A stretch of DNA of 57,867 nt. Source: CAZCZZ01 sp964503335 (lineage in GTDB: Bacteria > Verrucomicrobiota > Kiritimatiellia > CAIVKH01). The notes beneath the pieces are model-generated. The model had not been told where the DNA came from. It did not search any database and saw only the letters and a list, made by a program, of their open reading frames with translations. Of the stretch, positions 44,593 to 54,690 are shown in pieces; the first letter of the stretch is position 1; each line of letters opens with the position of its first letter. Made by a program: the position numbers and the translations under genes. The stretch lies in contig CAZCZZ010000022.1 of NCBI GenBank assembly GCA_964503335.1, positions 1 to 57,867 on the forward strand, given 5' to 3'.

Positions 44593-46026
44593 ATGGTCTT
44601 CAGCTCCACCATATTCCTGTTCCTGTTCCTGCCGGTTGTGCTGGCTGTTTACTTTGCCCTACCTTGGCGCTTCCGCAACCTCTTCCTGTTGATCGCCAGC
44701 CTGTTCTTCTACGCCTGGGGCGAGACCTTCTACGTCGTCGTGATGCTCACGTCCATCACGATCAACTATGTGTTCGGCCGCTGGATCGCCGCGACCGCCG
44801 AACCACGAACACGCTTTCTGCTCGTATCGACCGGTGTCGCCCTGAACATGGCGCTGCTCATCTACTTCAAGTACGCCAATTTCCTCGTCGACAACCTCAA
44901 CGTCGCGCTCAAGGCTGTCGGTATCCCGGCCATTGACCTGGCTCCCATCCATCTGCCGCTCGGCATTTCGTTCTTCACCTTCCAGGCCTTGTCCTATGTC
45001 GTCGATGTGTATCGCCGCCATGTTCCCGCAGCGCGCAAGTTCACCGACGTGGCCCTGTATGTCGCGTTGTTCCCCCAGCTCATTGCAGGCCCGATCGTAC
45101 GCTACAGCGATGTCGCGGCGGAGATCATCAAGCGGACGGTTACGCGGCCCGATTTCGCGTCGGGCGTGCGCCTGTTCATCATCGGTCTCGGCAAGAAGAT
45201 GCTCCTGGCCAACGTCCTGGGCGAGGCCACAGACAAGATCTTCGCGATACCAGCAAACGAGCTGACCTGGCAACTGGGCTGGCTCGGCCCCACGCTCGCG
45301 CTCCTCCAGCTTTATCTCGATTTCTCGGCGTATTCCGACATGGCGATCGGTCTCGGCCGCATGTTCGGCTTCCACTTCCTGCCGAACTTCCGCTATCCGC
45401 TCGTGGCGCAGACCATGACCGAGTTCTGGCAGCGCTGGCACATCTCGCTCTCCACCTGGTTCCGCGACTATCTCTTCACACCGCTCGGCGGCTATCGCTG
45501 CTCCCGGGCGCGCGCCTACTTCAACCTGCTCAGCGTGTTCTTCCTCTGCGGCCTCTGGCACGGCGCGAGCTGGAACTTCATCATGTTCGGCATGTACCAG
45601 GGCATGTATCTGATCCTGGAACGAATCTTCAAAGCCAACCGGCGTCCATTCTTTAAGTCACGTCTGGCCCACCTCTATCTCTGGTTTGTGACCGTCACGA
45701 CAATGGTCTGGTTCCGCGCGGTGGACACGGAACAAGCGGGCGCGTTCTACATCGCCATGTTTACAGGCGGCAGCGGGATGCAGCTCCTGCATCCGATTGG
45801 ACTCTACCTCGACAACCAGTCGTGGGCTGCGCTCTTCGCCGCGATGTTCGCCATCACACCGTTCACGCCGTGGCTGAAAGCGAAGTTGCTCGGCGCTTCC
45901 CCTTCGGCGGGACGCGCCGCGGCCGTGCAGATCCTCGGCACATTGACGCTTGGCATACTCTTCGTCCTGAGCGCCATGAAGTTGGCGGCAGGAACTCACA
46001 ATCCCTTCATCTATTTCCGCTTCTAA
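44593..46026 (+). CDS. MBOAT O-acyltransferase, AlgI-like
   Basis: A 477-residue polytopic membrane enzyme that moves acetyl groups across the membrane to polysaccharide. Signature segments: FLLIASLFFYAWGE, LFPQLIAGPIVRYSDV, HISLSTWFRDYLFTPLGG and CGLWHGASWNFIMFG with catalytic His323. The AlgJ/X-like partner follows 3 bp downstream, so the two form an O-acetylation module for an exported glycan. Confidence 0.92.
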   Translation: MVFSSTIFLFLFLPVVLAVYFALPWRFRNLFLLIASLFFYAWGETFYVVVMLTSITINYVFGRWIAATAEPRTRFLLVSTGVALNMALLIYFKYANFLVDNLNVALKAVGIPAIDLAPIHLPLGISFFTFQALSYVVDVYRRHVPAARKFTDVALYVALFPQLIAGPIVRYSDVAAEIIKRTVTRPDFASGVRLFIIGLGKKMLLANVLGEATDKIFAIPANELTWQLGWLGPTLALLQLYLDFSAYSDMAIGLGRMFGFHFLPNFRYPLVAQTMTEFWQRWHISLSTWFRDYLFTPLGGYRCSRARAYFNLLSVFFLCGLWHGASWNFIMFGMYQGMYLILERIFKANRRPFFKSRLAHLYLWFVTVTTMVWFRAVDTEQAGAFYIAMFTGGSGMQLLHPIGLYLDNQSWAALFAAMFAITPFTPWLKAKLLGASPSAGRAAAVQILGTLTLGILFVLSAMKLAAGTHNPFIYFRF

Positions 46027-46029
46027 CCC

Positions 46030-47643
46030 ATGGCCACCGCACGAACAGAAAGACACGGACTGCTGGATGCGCTGGAGATCGGCATCTTCCTGCTCGCCAT
46101 TGCCCTGCCGGGAGCCCTGCTCCTGCTCGGGAAGATTCAGCCCGCGAAGGCCGTCGACACCGAACAACGTGTTCTGGCGCCCGCGCCGGAGTGGAAGTGG
46201 ACGGCGGACTCGGTGAAGAACTTCCCCGCAGCCTTTGAAGCATACTTCTCCGACCGGTTCGGCCTGCGCGATGCATTGATCCGCGGACACAGCGTCCTGA
46301 CCTATTTCGGACTTCACGCGTCGCCGTCGCCCAAAGTGGTACTCGGCGAGGGACGCTGGCTCTTCCTGAAGGGCATTCCCGCCGAGGACGGCGAACCGCT
46401 GGAAGACCATCGCGGAACGAAACCGCTGAATCCTTACCAGCTCGAACGCTGGCGCTGGCAGCTTGAGGACGAGCGCGACTGGGTGGTCAAGCGCAACAAG
46501 ACCTACCTCTTCGGCCTCGTCGCGAGCAAGGAGACCCTCTACCCCGAGAAGCTGCCGTCGGCGTGGCGCAACATCGGACTTCCCACGGCACGCCAGCAAT
46601 TCATGGAGCACATGCGCCGCTGCCTGTCGTTTGAATTCCTGGATCTCGCCCCGCCCTCGCTCGCCGCAAAATCACGCGCGCTCGTCTATCGCCTGACCGA
46701 TACGCACTGGAACGACGAAGGGTGCCTGGTTGCTCTGGACGAAGTGATCAAGCACCTGAAGCCTGCGTATCCGCAACTGCCCGAGGTCGATCGCGACCGC
46801 TATAATGCCCGTGACTACCGGTGCCTTGACGGTGACCTCGTGCGCGTCATCGGGCTGACACATATCGCGTACGAACATTTCCCGGAGTACCGGATGCGCG
46901 ATTCCAAGGTGACCGCCACACGGCTTGGCGAATCCGAACTGAGCGATATCGAAACGACGCAACCGGCGACCAATCTTCCGTCGCTGCTCTTCTTCCACGA
47001 CTCCTACGGACACTTCCTGAAACCGTTCTTCCCGGACTACTTCAGCCGCACACGCTTCCGCTGGACCAACGAAGGCATCGAGGAGGATACCCTCGATCGC
47101 GTGAATCCTGACATCGTGCTGCACATCATGGCGGAGAGACGCCTCCGCCTCGGACAGCGATATCCCGTTGTCGTGCAGCAGGAGGGCTGGTCCTCACGCT
47201 ATGCGGGTGCTGATGAGAAGCTCACGCTCGACGCGTCCGCGCTGGGACAACAGCTCAAGCCCAATCACCTGACGAAAGTGACCGACGTAACAACCGGTGT
47301 CGTGGCGAATTCACGGTCCCAGGTCGTGTTCGATCTCGACCTGCCCCTCAACGCCTATCTCGAAGTGCCGATTCTCTGCATCGAGGTCACAACGCTCGTG
47401 AAGACGGAATTCACGATGACCTGGGCTACCCGGCATGAGGAGACATGGCCGGAACTGACGAGCAGGACGCAAAAGGCATTCCTCGAACCGGGCACGAGCA
47501 AAGTCTACTTCCCGATCATCGACCCGGAGTATGCCGGTCATATCCAGCTCTACACGGATTCCATGTCGCGCGACCTGACGATCCACAATCTCACGGCGCG
47601 AAGCATTCCGCGTTACCCCCCGCGCGGCGCATCATCGCGCTGA
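46030..47643 (+). CDS. AlgJ/AlgX-like SGNH O-acetyltransferase
   Basis: A 537-residue protein anchored by one N-terminal membrane segment (IGIFLLAIALPGALLLLG) with a periplasmic SGNH-like domain: EAYFSDRFGLRDALIR, DTHWNDEG (Asp and His of the triad) and LLFFHDSYGHFL (Ser nucleophile). The C-terminal beta domain (about 400-537) may bind carbohydrate. It would accept acetyl groups from the AlgI-like protein. Its 3' end overlaps the opposing GT-C gene by 31 bp. Confidence 0.88.
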   Translation: MATARTERHGLLDALEIGIFLLAIALPGALLLLGKIQPAKAVDTEQRVLAPAPEWKWTADSVKNFPAAFEAYFSDRFGLRDALIRGHSVLTYFGLHASPSPKVVLGEGRWLFLKGIPAEDGEPLEDHRGTKPLNPYQLERWRWQLEDERDWVVKRNKTYLFGLVASKETLYPEKLPSAWRNIGLPTARQQFMEHMRRCLSFEFLDLAPPSLAAKSRALVYRLTDTHWNDEGCLVALDEVIKHLKPAYPQLPEVDRDRYNARDYRCLDGDLVRVIGLTHIAYEHFPEYRMRDSKVTATRLGESELSDIETTQPATNLPSLLFFHDSYGHFLKPFFPDYFSRTRFRWTNEGIEEDTLDRVNPDIVLHIMAERRLRLGQRYPVVVQQEGWSSRYAGADEKLTLDASALGQQLKPNHLTKVTDVTTGVVANSRSQVVFDLDLPLNAYLEVPILCIEVTTLVKTEFTMTWATRHEETWPELTSRTQKAFLEPGTSKVYFPIIDPEYAGHIQLYTDSMSRDLTIHNLTARSIPRYPPRGASSR

Positions 47644-49184
47644 TTCACACGCCAGGCCGTGACGGCCAGCCACAACGCGAGCAAAGTCCAGGTCGCCAGG
47701 AAGAGCGGCGACAGCCCCGCGGCACCGGTCAACGCGTCCATGCGCTGCCAGGCCAATGACGGATCGCGAGTCTGCGTCCAGTAAGGGACTGCAACTGCAA
47801 TCCACGAGTGTGCCTCAATGACAACGAACGCGGCGGCGCTTGCCGCCATGAGCACCTCGCCGGCGCGGGATGGCAGTCCGCGCAAGCCGAAACCCGCAAA
47901 CACAATCAGCAGGGGAAACGCCTGCATTACGTAGTGTGAAGGCGTGAGCACGGCATCCCACTGAAGTCGGGAATGCAGGGCGTGCATGTAGCCGGCGGCG
48001 AAGACAGCGCCGACGCAGAGAAGGATCAGCACACTGCCATGCACGAGGGACCGCGTGAGCGTCCTGCGCGAAGTGGCGAACCACGCGAACCAACCCACGA
48101 GGCACGCGGCAAAGAAACCACCGGTGAGCCAGTATGCGAACGCGCCTTGCTTCATAAACGTCATTCCACTTGTCCACGCGGTCAGGAGCAAACGCTGGCC
48201 GAATATCGTCCACGGATCGGACCACTTCATCATGCCGAGCAGCTCCGAACTACTGTGCATTGCGCTCGCGTTCAGCATGGTTTCCTGCTGCGGAAAATAC
48301 GTGCCGAAGGCCTCGTGGCTCGCCAGATGGAACGATCCAGCCACGACGAGATATCCAGCCGTCAGCGCAACGACTGCGAGAAGCCAGCGCAGGCGTGCGC
48401 CCCTTTCCGTCGCAGCCAACCAGATGAAGTACGCGACAAATGCCGGGAGGAAGAGGAACGCCACGAGCTTGGTCATCGCGCCGAGACCGAGAAGAAGGCC
48501 GGCGATCGCGGCATACAGCAGGATGCGGGGGTTCTCACCACGCAGTCCCATTACAAGGAAGAAGGCCGCGGCCGCAAAGAGAATGGCCAGCGCGTCGTTG
48601 GCTACGCGAATGGAATTCACAAGGAACATCGGCCATGACACGGCGGCGAGGATCGAGAACCGGACAACCCTGTTGTCGCCAAATACCGCGGAGAGTGGTG
48701 CGAGCAGGAGAAGAAGGGCGAAGGCGGCGAATAGTGCGTTGATTGCGCGCAACACACCCAAGGTCGTGGCCATGCCGTAGCGTGAGTGTAGAACCTGATA
48801 CAACGGATCCGTGATCCGGTAGTACAGCGGCGGGTGCTGGCCCTGATAGAGCGCAATGTCAGGCGAGCTGAGCAGTTCCGGAGTGTGGCCATAGAAATTG
48901 CGGAAACTACGCGCACCCGTGTCCTTGATCACCCGCCACGAGACCTCCGCATGCGGGTAGCGAATCATGTCGGGATAGAGTGACTTCGGTGTGATGGACT
49001 TCCCATAGACCGGGGGCTCGCCCTCTTCATGCAGGTATTGCAGGTAGGCGACGTGCATGAATTCATCGAAGCCGTCGTACGGCGGATACCAGCAGATGAA
49101 GAACAGCGAGCGCACCCAGAATGCGAATGCCGCGAGCGCAACAAACTTGCGCCACGTCATGTGAAAGAAGTTCCTGCCAAGCAT
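47613..49184 (-). CDS. Polytopic GT-C-like glycosyltransferase
   Basis: A 523-residue membrane protein with about a dozen hydrophobic segments. The first extracytoplasmic loop has PPYDGFDEFMHVAYLQYLHEEG, the acidic loop usual for GT-C enzymes that use lipid-linked sugars, and GQHPPLYYRITDPLY, a PMT/DUF2142-like feature. AAGGA 7 nt before 49184 supports the start. Substrate unknown; the neighbours suggest an envelope glycan. Confidence 0.75.
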   Translation of the reverse strand: MLGRNFFHMTWRKFVALAAFAFWVRSLFFICWYPPYDGFDEFMHVAYLQYLHEEGEPPVYGKSITPKSLYPDMIRYPHAEVSWRVIKDTGARSFRNFYGHTPELLSSPDIALYQGQHPPLYYRITDPLYQVLHSRYGMATTLGVLRAINALFAAFALLLLLAPLSAVFGDNRVVRFSILAAVSWPMFLVNSIRVANDALAILFAAAAFFLVMGLRGENPRILLYAAIAGLLLGLGAMTKLVAFLFLPAFVAYFIWLAATERGARLRWLLAVVALTAGYLVVAGSFHLASHEAFGTYFPQQETMLNASAMHSSSELLGMMKWSDPWTIFGQRLLLTAWTSGMTFMKQGAFAYWLTGGFFAACLVGWFAWFATSRRTLTRSLVHGSVLILLCVGAVFAAGYMHALHSRLQWDAVLTPSHYVMQAFPLLIVFAGFGLRGLPSRAGEVLMAASAAAFVVIEAHSWIAVAVPYWTQTRDPSLAWQRMDALTGAAGLSPLFLATWTLLALWLAVTAWRVNQRDDAPRGG

Positions 49185-49259
49185 CTTGAATCCTTACCAC
49201 TTCGCTTCCCGCAGTGCCGAGACTGTATTCGCAAGGATTATGTCGTATCTTCCCCCCTT

Positions 49260-50267
49260 GTGAAATCGACGCACTTCATTGCGGGACTTATTTTCATCGT
49301 GCTATCCACGGGATGTGGATCCGGAGGTCAGGAGGCGGACCATGCTTTGCAGGCCCTGACCGGCGCACGCGCGAAGGTGGTGTGGGTCGAAGCCTCGGGC
49401 GATCCGGATGACATGTTCCTGACCGGGACGGGACACCTCCTGATGGGGCTCGACACCGCGGATGGTGCGGCGAGGAAACTGGCGGGGCCGTTGGAGCAGA
49501 TCGGCAGCCCACTAATATCTCCGGACGGCTCCTACGTCGTCTTCAGCCGCAAGAAGGACCTGCGCATCTTCCGGGTGAACTGGGGCAGCGAAGACGTCAC
49601 ACCCTTGGGCGATGGGTACGCCCTGCTGATTCGCGATGATCCGTCGGATGGCAAGGACTGGATCTACGCAGCCGTGGAGCCGACCGGCGGCAGGGACGGT
49701 GAATGCAGAAAGATCGTGAAATTTCCCGTGGATGGAAGCAAAGCGCCCGAAGTCGTTGTCGAACCGGGCGGCGTTGCGCTCGATGGAATCTATCTCTCCC
49801 GTGATGGCCGTCGCCTCTTCGGTACGTTTCCCTGGCCACATGCAGCATTCTTGGATCTCGTGACCGGACAGCCGTCGCTGGTTGGCCGCGGCTGCTGGAC
49901 GGGGCTTGCGCCGGACAACAGCATGCTCAATTGGATATTCAACAGCAGCCATCGCGACATCACCATGCGCACGGCGTCTGGGGAATCATGGGTCGTAACC
50001 CTCGACGGGGCACCCGGCGTCAACGGGCTGAAAGTCTATCACCCGCGCTGGAGCAACCATCCCCGATTTTTCGTCATGACCGGACCCTATCGCGGCGAGA
50101 GCATGAGGCGGCGTGAAAAGGGCTCGGGCCGCGAGGTTGAGATTCTTGTCGGTCGCTTCGGAGAAGACTTCCGCCGCGTCGATGCGTGGCACCGCGTCAC
50201 GACAAACCAGAAGGGCGACTACTACCCCGACCTTTGGGTTGAAACTGCCTCCAAAGCTGCACCATGA
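49260..50267 (+). CDS. Lipoprotein with beta-propeller-like repeats
   Basis: A 335-residue lipoprotein. Starting at GTG 49260, HFIAGLIFIVLSTGC is a lipoprotein signal with lipobox LSTGC. The mature part has strand-rich repeats of TolB/WD40 style (GSPLISPDGSYVVFSRKKDL; GIYLSRDGRRLFGTFPWPH). The frame is open 5' to 49029, but that stretch is antisense to the GT-C gene and lacks a signal. No ribosome-binding site is evident. Function unknown. Confidence 0.7.
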   Translation: MKSTHFIAGLIFIVLSTGCGSGGQEADHALQALTGARAKVVWVEASGDPDDMFLTGTGHLLMGLDTADGAARKLAGPLEQIGSPLISPDGSYVVFSRKKDLRIFRVNWGSEDVTPLGDGYALLIRDDPSDGKDWIYAAVEPTGGRDGECRKIVKFPVDGSKAPEVVVEPGGVALDGIYLSRDGRRLFGTFPWPHAAFLDLVTGQPSLVGRGCWTGLAPDNSMLNWIFNSSHRDITMRTASGESWVVTLDGAPGVNGLKVYHPRWSNHPRFFVMTGPYRGESMRRREKGSGREVEILVGRFGEDFRRVDAWHRVTTNQKGDYYPDLWVETASKAAP

Positions 50268-50276
50268 TACAGGGCG

Positions 50277-50837
50277 TCAGGGATGTCGCGGGCGGTGCTG
50301 GCGCAAGACGTCGAACACACGATCGACCGCGGAGGCCTTCGACTCCACGAGCTGCGGGTTGATCCTGTGCTCCATCGCGAACTTCTGCCCGTGCTGCCCG
50401 ACGGTGGCCCGCAAAGCTGCGTCACCAGCAAGGCTCACCATGACAGCGGCCAGGCTCTTCGGATCGGACGCTGCATGCACAGCGACATCCGCCGGAATGA
50501 GCCCGTTCTTGCACACGACAACGGGTTTCCCCGTGGAAAGAAGCGTGTGCAGCGCGGCCTCGGTGGGATCCTGCATCACCAGCACATCGACGGACCTGGC
50601 AAATTCCACCAGGCGTTCCTCCGAAGCCCCGGACTCGAAGCGCACGTAATTCGAGAGACCATACTTTCCGGCCACCGCGGCCATCACACCGAGCATCCTC
50701 GCGTCTCCCCCGGCCATAGTCAGCAGATCCAAGGGACGAGAACGGTGGTGGATGGCAAACGCTCGCAACATCGCGTCGGCGGAATCGCCGTCGTCCCGGT
50801 GATAAAAGCTCAAGAAGCGTATCGGCTGTCGGCTCAT
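50277..50837 (-). CDS. GT4-like glycosyltransferase C-terminal half, probably truncated
   Basis: A 186-residue product resembling only the nucleotide-sugar-binding half of GT4 enzymes (YVRFESGASEERLVEFARSV; LLSTGKPVVVCKNGLIPADV). The acceptor domain expected upstream is absent: the 300 bp beyond its start contain no matching frame and are AT-rich. It may be a remnant or a stand-alone half-enzyme. It ends 10 bp from the opposing lipoprotein gene. Confidence 0.6.
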   Translation of the reverse strand: MSRQPIRFLSFYHRDDGDSADAMLRAFAIHHRSRPLDLLTMAGGDARMLGVMAAVAGKYGLSNYVRFESGASEERLVEFARSVDVLVMQDPTEAALHTLLSTGKPVVVCKNGLIPADVAVHAASDPKSLAAVMVSLAGDAALRATVGQHGQKFAMEHRINPQLVESKASAVDRVFDVLRQHRPRHP

Positions 50838-51149
50838 TTGCGGGCGATAAGAACGGGTGGTATCTATGACGAAAGTATCTCGATACCGTTCACGCTACAA
50901 CGCCGCTACGTATCATGTTCAGCACACGTTGCTTATGATTCTACTTTCTACGTAGTAAAATATACCGTGCGACTTGTCACTTGTTGCCAGAGACTTGCAG
51001 CCGCGTTAGCTTTTGCTATTTCTATTGGCCTTTTTTGCGATTTTCGAGTTGGCGTCGAGCGAGACAGCGGGCTGGAGAATTTGAACACACGAAAATGTTT
51101 CTATTTTGATACTGGTGCAAGATAGTGACTGCGTTGTGAATGGGAAGAC
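50838..51149. other. AT-rich intergenic region
   Basis: 312 bp clearly richer in A/T than its surroundings, between the divergent GT4-like fragment and the SGNH membrane gene. It must hold their promoters. I see no convincing -35/-10 pair or palindrome, and no remnant of the missing GT4 N-terminal half. Confidence 0.6.
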
Positions 51150-52478
51150 ATGAGCGAAGATACACCTGGTTGGTTTTCCTTCCTGGAGAGAACAGTATTC
51201 CGTTGGATCGGGCTTCTGTGGACGCTGGTCGACGGGTGGGTGGCGCGGGCACTTGCTGCGGCGTTTCTCGCGGGCTTTGCGTTGTTCGTTCTCCTTGTTG
51301 TCCTGATGGTCCTGCGGGGTGATGTCTGGGCATTCATCATCTATGCGGAGAATCCCTACGCGCACCTTGCCGGAGCCGTGGCCTTCTTCACCGCATGGTG
51401 GATCCTGGTGCACGGCTTCAAAGCGGGTTTCGACGCATGGCAGCGGTATGCGGGTCGGCTGGTCCTCCTTTCGATGAGTCTCGCCCTGTCCTTCTTGGTC
51501 TGCGAAATCGCCCTGCGGCGCGTGCTCATCCGTCAGTCCGAAGGCAATTCCCTCGAAGGCCTGAAAGCCCTGAAGATCAACCACAACCGGCAGAAGATCC
51601 GGAGCGATCATCCCCTCGGCCTGATTATCCAGCCGAGCGATGTCATCAAGCTGGTGTATGAGTTGCAGCCAGGACTCGACCTCGAATTCGGCCACACGCG
51701 CGTTCGCACGAATCTGCGCGGGATGCGGGACAGTCGGGACTACGCCGACGAGAAGCCTGCGAACGCCCTGCGCATTCTTGGTATGGGCGACTCCGGGATG
51801 TTCGGCTGGAACATCGAGCAGGACGGTGAATACATGAGCCTCCTGGAGAAAAGCCTCAACGCGCGATCCAACGGGATCGTGTACGAAGTGCTGAACATGG
51901 CCGTGCCGGGTTACAACACGCAGCTGGAGGTGGAGTGTCTGCGCGCGAAAGGACTTCCCCTGAAGCCGGACATCGTGGTCGTGGGCTGGTGCGAGAACGA
52001 CGGGCAACTGCCGTTCTTCCTCTTGGAGAAGGAGGATTTTCGCCGGCGGGATGTGTCGTTCCTGCACATGTTCCTCTTCCGTCGCGAGGCCTTCCGGCGC
52101 GTCGCGTCCGGCACCTATATTGAGGATCTGCGCAATGTGGACGACGAGCGGGTTGTCGACGAAATCAAGGCCGGCACCGAAGAGGCGGGTCTCGTAAAGG
52201 CATTCACGGAGCTGAAGCAGCTAGCAGACCAGGCCGACGTCCGCGTCCTTGTCTTCGGGCCGATGGGAAAAGGCGTTCGCATGCTGGTCGAGCTTGTCGG
52301 GCTGCCCTACTACAACACCTATGAGAAGATCGACAAGAGCAAGTACCCCGATGAATGGGAAGTCCACTACATGCACCCTGCTCCGCAAGGACACGCCCTG
52401 CTCGCCGAGCATCTCGAACAGGAGCTGGACCGGCTCGGCTGGTTGACGCCGTCAAACGCGGCCCCGGCGACGCCATGA
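51150..52478 (+). CDS. Membrane-anchored SGNH hydrolase-like protein
   Basis: A 442-residue protein with three N-terminal membrane segments (about 33-56, 72-92 and 103-122) and an SGNH domain: block I GMGDSGMFGW, block III WCEND and block V HYMHPAPQGH. Such enzymes are esterases or acetyltransferases acting on glycans. The stop overlaps the next gene by ATGA, starting a three-gene coupled run. Confidence 0.82.
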   Translation: MSEDTPGWFSFLERTVFRWIGLLWTLVDGWVARALAAAFLAGFALFVLLVVLMVLRGDVWAFIIYAENPYAHLAGAVAFFTAWWILVHGFKAGFDAWQRYAGRLVLLSMSLALSFLVCEIALRRVLIRQSEGNSLEGLKALKINHNRQKIRSDHPLGLIIQPSDVIKLVYELQPGLDLEFGHTRVRTNLRGMRDSRDYADEKPANALRILGMGDSGMFGWNIEQDGEYMSLLEKSLNARSNGIVYEVLNMAVPGYNTQLEVECLRAKGLPLKPDIVVVGWCENDGQLPFFLLEKEDFRRRDVSFLHMFLFRREAFRRVASGTYIEDLRNVDDERVVDEIKAGTEEAGLVKAFTELKQLADQADVRVLVFGPMGKGVRMLVELVGLPYYNTYEKIDKSKYPDEWEVHYMHPAPQGHALLAEHLEQELDRLGWLTPSNAAPATP

Positions 52479-53548
52479 GTTTGAATGGCTACACGGGTCC
52501 GGGGACTGATACACTGGCGGGCATGAATCGCGCAGACTTCGAGGGTGTCCGTGTTCTTGTCACCGGCGCCACCGGGTTCACCGGAAAGGCGTTGACCAGG
52601 CGGCTGGCGGAACTCGGGGCCATCGTCCACGCCGTGGCGCGCCCGGAGTCCGATCGGTCCGCGCTGAAGCATCTGCCGATCCAGTGGAGCATCGGGCAGA
52701 TCTTCGATCCCGATGTCGTCAAGCAGGCGACGGAAGGCGTGGCGTACATCTTCCACATGGCGACGACCTACAGGCACGCCGCAGCCTCCGACGAGTTGAA
52801 TCACCAGGTGCATGTCACCAGCACCGAGTTGCTGGCCAAGGCGGTCACGGGTCGCCCGGAGTTCCGTCGCTTCGTCCATGTCTCAACGATCGGCGTGCAC
52901 GGCCACATCGAGCATCCGCCCGGCAACGAGGATTCGCCCTTCGGGGCAGACGACATCTACCAGCGCACGAAGGCGGAGGCGGAACTGTGGATCCGCGACT
53001 ACGCGAAACAATCGGGTCTACCCCTCACCGTGCTCCGCCCCTGCGGCTTGTATGGCCCGGAAGAGGAACGCTTCCTTAAATTCTTCAAGATGGCCACCCA
53101 TCGCGTGATGTTCGCTTTGGGCAAGAAGGGTTGCGGACTTCATCTGGTCCACGTCGACGACTTTGTCGGAATGGCGCTGCGGGCGGCGGTCCATCCGGCC
53201 GCGCTGAATGAAGTATTCATCTGCGGAAGCCCCACCAGCATTTCGCTCGAAGACTTCGCCGCGCTGATCGCGAAGGAGCTTGGCCACAAGCTCACGTTCA
53301 TCCGGCTTCCCGCCCTGCCGGTCTACGCCCTCGGCTACCTGTGCGAATTGGTCTTCAAGCCGTTCGGCATTGACCCGCCCCTGCACCGGCGGCGCGTGTC
53401 TTTCTATATGAAGCACCGGAGCTTCGACACGAGCAAGATCAGGAACCGGCTTGGCTACGTCTGCGCGTTTCCGGACGAGGTCGGCATACCGTTGACCACA
53501 CGCTGGTATGTGGACCATGGCTGGTTGAAGACCGGACGCAACCGATGA
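52475..53548 (+). CDS. NAD-dependent epimerase/dehydratase (extended SDR)
   Basis: A 357-residue extended short-chain dehydrogenase. Rossmann motif TGATGFTG near residue 31 and active-site YxxxK as YQRTK; VLRPCGLYGPEEERFLKFFK and HVDDFVGMAL are family features. Members convert nucleotide sugars or reduce sterol-like or polyketide substrates. The glycan context favours a sugar. An ATG at 52523 is an alternative start. Coupled by ATGA at both ends. Confidence 0.87.
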   Translation: MSLNGYTGPGTDTLAGMNRADFEGVRVLVTGATGFTGKALTRRLAELGAIVHAVARPESDRSALKHLPIQWSIGQIFDPDVVKQATEGVAYIFHMATTYRHAAASDELNHQVHVTSTELLAKAVTGRPEFRRFVHVSTIGVHGHIEHPPGNEDSPFGADDIYQRTKAEAELWIRDYAKQSGLPLTVLRPCGLYGPEEERFLKFFKMATHRVMFALGKKGCGLHLVHVDDFVGMALRAAVHPAALNEVFICGSPTSISLEDFAALIAKELGHKLTFIRLPALPVYALGYLCELVFKPFGIDPPLHRRRVSFYMKHRSFDTSKIRNRLGYVCAFPDEVGIPLTTRWYVDHGWLKTGRNR

Positions 53549-54681
53549 ACCTGCGGCGTACGGTGAAATCGCTGGGCATGGAGCTGCAGTGTTTCCTGCG
53601 CTCGGCCTACCCGCCCTTTGTCACATCCATGCGACCATCGCCCCACGGCATGGACAATGTCCCGGTGTTCATGTTTCACACCGTCCAGCAGGATGTCTTT
53701 GAGGCGCAGCTTCGCTTCCTCGCCGAGAACGGTTACAACACCATCACATGCGACGAATACCACGCGTTTCTCGCCGGCGCTTCCGCGCTGCGAGGACCAA
53801 GCGTCATGCTGACCTTCGACGACGGGGAGCGGAGCCTTTATCGCGTCGCACATCCCCTGCTCCTCAAGTACGGCATGAAAGCCGTGAACTTCATCGTCAC
53901 GGGCCGCGTGTTCGAGGATGAAGCAAAGCGACCCCGCGAAGGCAAACAATGGCTGACCTGGGCCGAGGTCCTTGAAATGCACGGGGCCGGCACGATCGAT
54001 TTCCAATCCCACACGCTGCTCCACGAGACGATGTTCGTCAGCGAGCAGCTTGTCGACTTCCTGCGACCCGGACTCTTCACCGACGGGTTGCTGGTAGACC
54101 GGCCTCTCGCGCGGGTCGCGGGTCGCAACACGCTGCTGCTCGAATGGGGTACGCCGATCTATGATATGTCGCCGCGCATGGCGGGCCGACACAAATTCCA
54201 CGACGATGAAGCCCTTCGCGACGCCTGCATTCACCATGTAAAGAACCATGGGGGCGAGGCCTTCTTCAGCCGGCAGAACTGGCTCGACGAACTCAAGTCG
54301 GTTTGGAAACAGGCCAAGGCCAACAAGGCCGCGGGCGTGCTGGAGGACGACGCAGCGCGACGAAAGGCTATTCTCGAAAGCCTTGTCCTGTCGCGAGAGC
54401 TCCTCGAAAAGCAGCTGCAGCTTCCCGTTCGTCATCTGGCCTATCCATGGGCAAGCGGAAGCGCACTCGCGGTGGAACTCAGCAGGGAAGCCGGCTACCT
54501 GACAAACTTCTGGGGCCCGCTTCCCGGACGACCGGTCAACAAGGCCGGGGATGATCCCTTCTACTCGGTCCGGCTGAAGGATGACTACGTGTCCAGGCTT
54601 CCGGGCAAAGGTCGCAAGGGGCTTGCAGAAGTCCTGCTGATGAAGGCGGGAAGACGGCGCAAGTCGGACGACATCTATTGA
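53545..54681 (+). CDS. Polysaccharide deacetylase family protein
   Basis: A 378-residue NodB-fold (CE4) protein. VPVFMFHTV, the metal/catalytic motif LTFDDGERS and FQSHTLLHE supply the Asp-Asp and His-His residues; LAYPWASGSALAVELSREAGY corresponds to motif 4-5. It has an insert of about 100 residues between motif 2 and the late motifs. There is no signal peptide. Likely removes N- or O-acetyl groups from a glycan intermediate. Confidence 0.86.
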   Translation: MNLRRTVKSLGMELQCFLRSAYPPFVTSMRPSPHGMDNVPVFMFHTVQQDVFEAQLRFLAENGYNTITCDEYHAFLAGASALRGPSVMLTFDDGERSLYRVAHPLLLKYGMKAVNFIVTGRVFEDEAKRPREGKQWLTWAEVLEMHGAGTIDFQSHTLLHETMFVSEQLVDFLRPGLFTDGLLVDRPLARVAGRNTLLLEWGTPIYDMSPRMAGRHKFHDDEALRDACIHHVKNHGGEAFFSRQNWLDELKSVWKQAKANKAAGVLEDDAARRKAILESLVLSRELLEKQLQLPVRHLAYPWASGSALAVELSREAGYLTNFWGPLPGRPVNKAGDDPFYSVRLKDDYVSRLPGKGRKGLAEVLLMKAGRRRKSDDIY

Positions 54682-54690
54682 GCGCCCGCA

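Noticed and set aside
49029..49259. N-terminal extension of the lipoprotein gene
   Set aside because: It would place 77 hydrophilic residues before a clear lipoprotein signal and overlaps the 5' end of the divergent GT-C gene.
50940..51030. Sigma-54 promoter candidates upstream of the SGNH gene (TGGCC and TTGC strings)
   Set aside because: The GG to GC distance is off by one or two bases in each case.
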